Below are positions 61,101-64,000 of a stretch of DNA of 64,000 bases, piece after piece (position 1 is the first letter of the stretch; each line of letters starts with the position of its first letter). Origin of the DNA: Cladophialophora immunda. Its lineage: Eukaryota > Ascomycota > Eurotiomycetes > Chaetothyriales > Herpotrichiellaceae. The notes under the pieces were generated by a model. The model made no database searches and was not told the origin of the DNA. It worked only from the letters and a program-made list of their open reading frames with translations. The DNA lies in the NCBI RefSeq assembly GCF_000835495.1, contig NW_015622547.1:806001-870000 (forward strand). Direction: 5' to 3'. A program made the position numbers and the translations under genes.

Positions 61101-62798
61101 ACTTGTCCCACCGACAAAGCTCACGGCTTGAAAATCTGCAGCTGCTGAGCAACGGAGAGCGACCATGTCGACCGGATCTCAGACAGCCAGCTCGCCAGAG
61201 GCAAGTTTGTGGTCTCTCACTGGCCGATCATCCGAGGATCAGGGGCTTCCATGGTTTGGGGCCTCAAGGGAAGGAGGTCGTCCAGCTGCCTCAGTTCATT
61301 CATCGACCATGGTGGACACTAAAGGCAGGTCTCACTGCGAGTGCATGGATTACCTGTCCGCGATGGATGCCAGCTAAGGTCTGTTCCAAAGCTGCTCGGA
61401 TTCAACTCGCCGATATCAGTCTTGTCGCTTGCATCATTCGTCTCAGCCGCTGTCAAGCCTCCGAAACCACACAACAGGATGGATGACTTCGATCTGGTGT
61501 CATGTGTTAGCACTGGTCGCCAGTCGCCTATACAGTGTGCCCTCTTGCTGTCCTGGTGGGGGACATGCCCGCCAGACCTGAATTCGGACAAGGGAGTTCC
61601 CAATCATTGAACGGAGTGGACTGTCTTTCCATGTTCTCCACGAGAGCACTGCTCGTCCTCTGCAGGCAAACAAACAGCAACTTCCCCTTGGATTCTGCGC
61701 CCGAAATCAGCTTGTGGTTCTGTCCGACCGACGCTGAGTTTCCCGCGAACATTGTTCCCGACACAGCGAGCCAGAAGGAGACCGTCATCGCCTAGCCGCC
61801 AATATGATTGACGCGAGCGCGAGGGACAGAGCTCTCTGCCCGTCGAAGCCATGCTTTTTGGTCATAGGAGACTGAGCTTCCAGTACATACCCCAATCACG
61901 ACCACAGGCCGTAAAGCGGGCCTCGAAGGCTGCGGAGCACCGTCATGGAGTGGCAGCCGTGTGTGCATGTGTGCGCAATCTCAAATCCTACATAGCGAAG
62001 ACCAACCAGAGGGGCTGTTTACTCTACCGTACTCGTACTAGTGAGGATATCTTATGTAATGGAGTATCAGATGCCTCTTCCCTCTGGCTCTCCTACGCGA
62101 ACGAAGAACCGGACGGCCAGATTGAAAATTTGACACCGGCGCGAATGACACCATTCTGCTGCATACCGATTTCAATTGTTAGTGTTGTAGTGCCGGGATC
62201 CAGGCGCGTATCTACTGGTGTGAATGTCCCTACATGTACTCCCGTACCCGTAAGGCTCCCAGGGCACGAATCGAGTGCTTGGCATACGACATTCCTCTGG
62301 AGCGCTGGTGGCGGTGCAAAACGCAGGCTGTGCTTGTGCCAGGGGTTCCACCGACCGACCGACTGACGCAGCTAGTGATGCGCAAGATGTTGCTTTCAGC
62401 TCGACCAGGAAACTCTGTGTATGAGTATGCGATGATGGCGAGGGCCACTTGCAGGTGCAATCCCTCCAGGATGATCCTCCCATTTGTATGGCTGAGCAGC
62501 TGATGCTATGTTGCTAGTAACCACCGCTAATGCCAGCATTTCTTCCTTCCCAAATCCTCAATTGATCCTGGGTGACCGTTGCCAGTTCCCACATTCGATA
62601 TGCCTGAACTTCGCTCCTCCATGCCTCTCTTTCACTCATTTTTCGTGACTTGACCTCGAAGACTGTTGTCGTTCCCTTCACGTGCCTCTTCCAACGGGAC
62701 ACACCTCTTGCAACCACCCCGCAGTCACTCCCTTGGGCCCTGCGCAGGCGGATCCCACAGCGACCTGTTCTGAGGAGAGAAAGAAAATAACACACAAG
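58189..62798. other. 4.6-kb stretch without a recognisable gene
   Basis: The longest gene-free stretch in the window. Open frames are short and overlap on both strands. The least unlikely are 59721-59978 (-, 85 aa, Cys-rich end) and 61851-62366 (+, 171 aa), neither with a known domain. A stretch near 61500-61610 (+) faintly resembles fungal transcription-factor sequence. No terminal repeats, tRNA or transposase were found. The last 200 bases are the promoter of the phospholipase gene. Confidence 0.4.
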
Positions 62799-64000
62799 AT
62801 GATGCCGCATGCGATCTTGGGCTACCAACTGCCCCTTCGTGCTGGAGGGGGCGGCCAGCCGTCAGAGGCTGCCACAGATGTCGCCCTCGAGCCTTTCTCC
62901 GAGTCTGTCCTGTCGCATCTCGTGTCGGCGAGTAAAGACATCTCGTCCCAAGATGGGAAAAAGTTCACCGACGAAAAGTCCTTCCTGAGCTATATGGCCT
63001 CGGACAAGTCGAACGCAATGTCGGCACCCGTGGACAACGATTTGAACTATCCCATGTCCTCTTACTTTATAAGCTCCAGTCACAACACGTATCTCTCTGG
63101 ACACCAGCTCTACGGCGATGCCTCTGTGTACGCCTACACCAATGTCCTCAAGCGGAGGTGTAGGTGCTTGGAAATAGACGTGTGGGATGGCGAGAGCGAC
63201 CCTGAATCCAGCAGCTCAGAAAATGAAGAGGATAAGTCTGATAAGTCGGACCCAAAGCCATCGCGCTGGAACAGGGTCAAGGCTCGCGCAGCGCGCATGC
63301 GCTCAAGCTCTCGGTCAGAATCCCTCGCCGCCAGCACGAACAACGCCCTGTCCGCTCAACCTTCTGGCCCACCTGGGGCTCAACCCACCGACGCGCCGGA
63401 TAAGGCTGAGGGCGCGGGCTCGCCGCGGAAGCCAGAGTCGTCCTCGCATGATCCGAACCGACTGTCACCGCACCCTTCACCCTCGCTCTCCTCCAAGAGG
63501 GAGCCGCGAGTACTCCATGGCTACACGCTGACTCACCCTATCACCTTTCGCGCCGTCTGCCATGCCATCAGGGAGTCGGCTTTTGTGAGCACGGAGCTGC
63601 CATTGATCGTGTCCCTGGAAGTGCACGCCTCCCTGACCCAGCAAGAGGTCATGGTCGAGATCATGCGCGATGTCTGGTCCGAGTTCCTGGTGTGCCTCCC
63701 AAAAGGGACGGACATTTCGGCACTTCCTTCGCCAAACTCACTCCAGAAAAAGATTTTGATAAAGGTCAAGTGGGTCGCGGACTCGCAGACAGGAGAGTCC
63801 AATGACCCGATCGAGCATGTGAGCTCAAATTCCACCGACGGGGCGGGGAGCGATGTGATCCCGACCTCCCCAGAGAAACGGAAGAAGGCCTCGAAAGTTC
63901 TGGCGGCACTCTCAGAACTCGGAATCTATACGCGGGCCTATACGTTCAAGCATTTCTCACAGCCTGAAGCTTCTATCCCGACACACGTTTTCAGTTTGTC
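62799..64000 (+). CDS. Phosphoinositide-specific phospholipase C, 3' end missing
   Basis: An open frame from the ATG at 62799 (alternative ATG at 62802) to the window end, 400 codons so far, no intron needed. The enzyme cleaves PtdIns(4,5)P2 into IP3 and diacylglycerol. The X domain starts with MSSYFISSSHNTYLSGHQL (catalytic His in SSHNTYL) and RCRCLEIDVWDGE. It then contains an acidic/Ser/Pro-rich insert of about 95 residues, and resumes at HGYTLTHPITFRAVCHAI and PLIVSLEVHAS. The His/Glu positions expected for catalysis and Ca2+ are present. The region upstream of X is short (~90 residues), without a complete EF-hand pair in this frame. The Y and C2 domains should follow beyond base 64000. 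Confidence 0.9.
   Translation, partial: MMPHAILGYQLPLRAGGGGQPSEAATDVALEPFSESVLSHLVSASKDISSQDGKKFTDEKSFLSYMASDKSNAMSAPVDNDLNYPMSSYFISSSHNTYLSGHQLYGDASVYAYTNVLKRRCRCLEIDVWDGESDPESSSSENEEDKSDKSDPKPSRWNRVKARAARMRSSSRSESLAASTNNALSAQPSGPPGAQPTDAPDKAEGAGSPRKPESSSHDPNRLSPHPSPSLSSKREPRVLHGYTLTHPITFRAVCHAIRESAFVSTELPLIVSLEVHASLTQQEVMVEIMRDVWSEFLVCLPKGTDISALPSPNSLQKKILIKVKWVADSQTGESNDPIEHVSSNSTDGAGSDVIPTSPEKRKKASKVLAALSELGIYTRAYTFKHFSQPEASIPTHVFSL

Overview
This is nuclear DNA of a filamentous ascomycete (Pezizomycotina). Protein genes are cut by short GT...AG introns, mostly 45-125 nt. Lineage-typical families are present: a NoxB-type NADPH oxidase, an LCCL-domain membrane protein, an RTA1-like protein, a fungal-specific transcription-factor domain and an allantoate-permease-type MFS carrier. 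No prokaryotic operon, tRNA, rRNA, CRISPR array or intact transposon was seen. The class is not resolved. About 21 genes were modelled by joining exons by eye; coordinates below include those joins.

Region 1 (1-10,150) is accessory and decaying. It holds the 3' part of an MFS transporter, a VOC/glyoxalase-fold protein, an ABM-like barrel fused to a zinc ribbon, a tandem cupin broken by one in-frame TAG, and a short-chain dehydrogenase with intact introns but four in-frame stops. The intergenic DNA here looks poorer in GC than the rest. It reads as a small catabolic or specialised-metabolism cluster losing function by point mutation.

Region 2 (10,150-29,000) holds SMC5, a 4-coumarate-CoA-ligase-like enzyme ending in a possible peroxisomal signal, a transcription-factor-like protein without a zinc cluster, a Golgi nucleotide-sugar transporter, an LCCL protein, an RTA1-like protein and NoxB.

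Region 3 (30,000-48,600) is a dense housekeeping block: UBC4/5 ubiquitin-conjugating enzyme, glutaryl-CoA dehydrogenase, FEN1, histone H1, a cytochrome P450, CCT4, proteasome ATPase RPT1 and SDH1. FEN1 and SMC5 (replication and repair) both carry paired ACGCG cores upstream. CCT4 and RPT1 (protein quality control) share a 393-bp divergent promoter.

Region 4 (48,700-64,000) is sparse: a small cupin, a secreted CAP-like protein with a Kex2-type site, a frameshifted relic of a dynamin-family GTPase, an unrecognised membrane protein with a possible 60-nt in-frame intron, a 4.6-kb stretch without a recognisable gene, and the 5' part of a PI-specific phospholipase C that runs off the window.

No clearly new system was found. 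The best leads are the tandem cupin stopped exactly at a conserved Trp position, the ABM-zinc ribbon fusion, the 5-nt FEN1 microexon that carries the catalytic Asp codon, and the optional intron that would add a hydrophobic segment.
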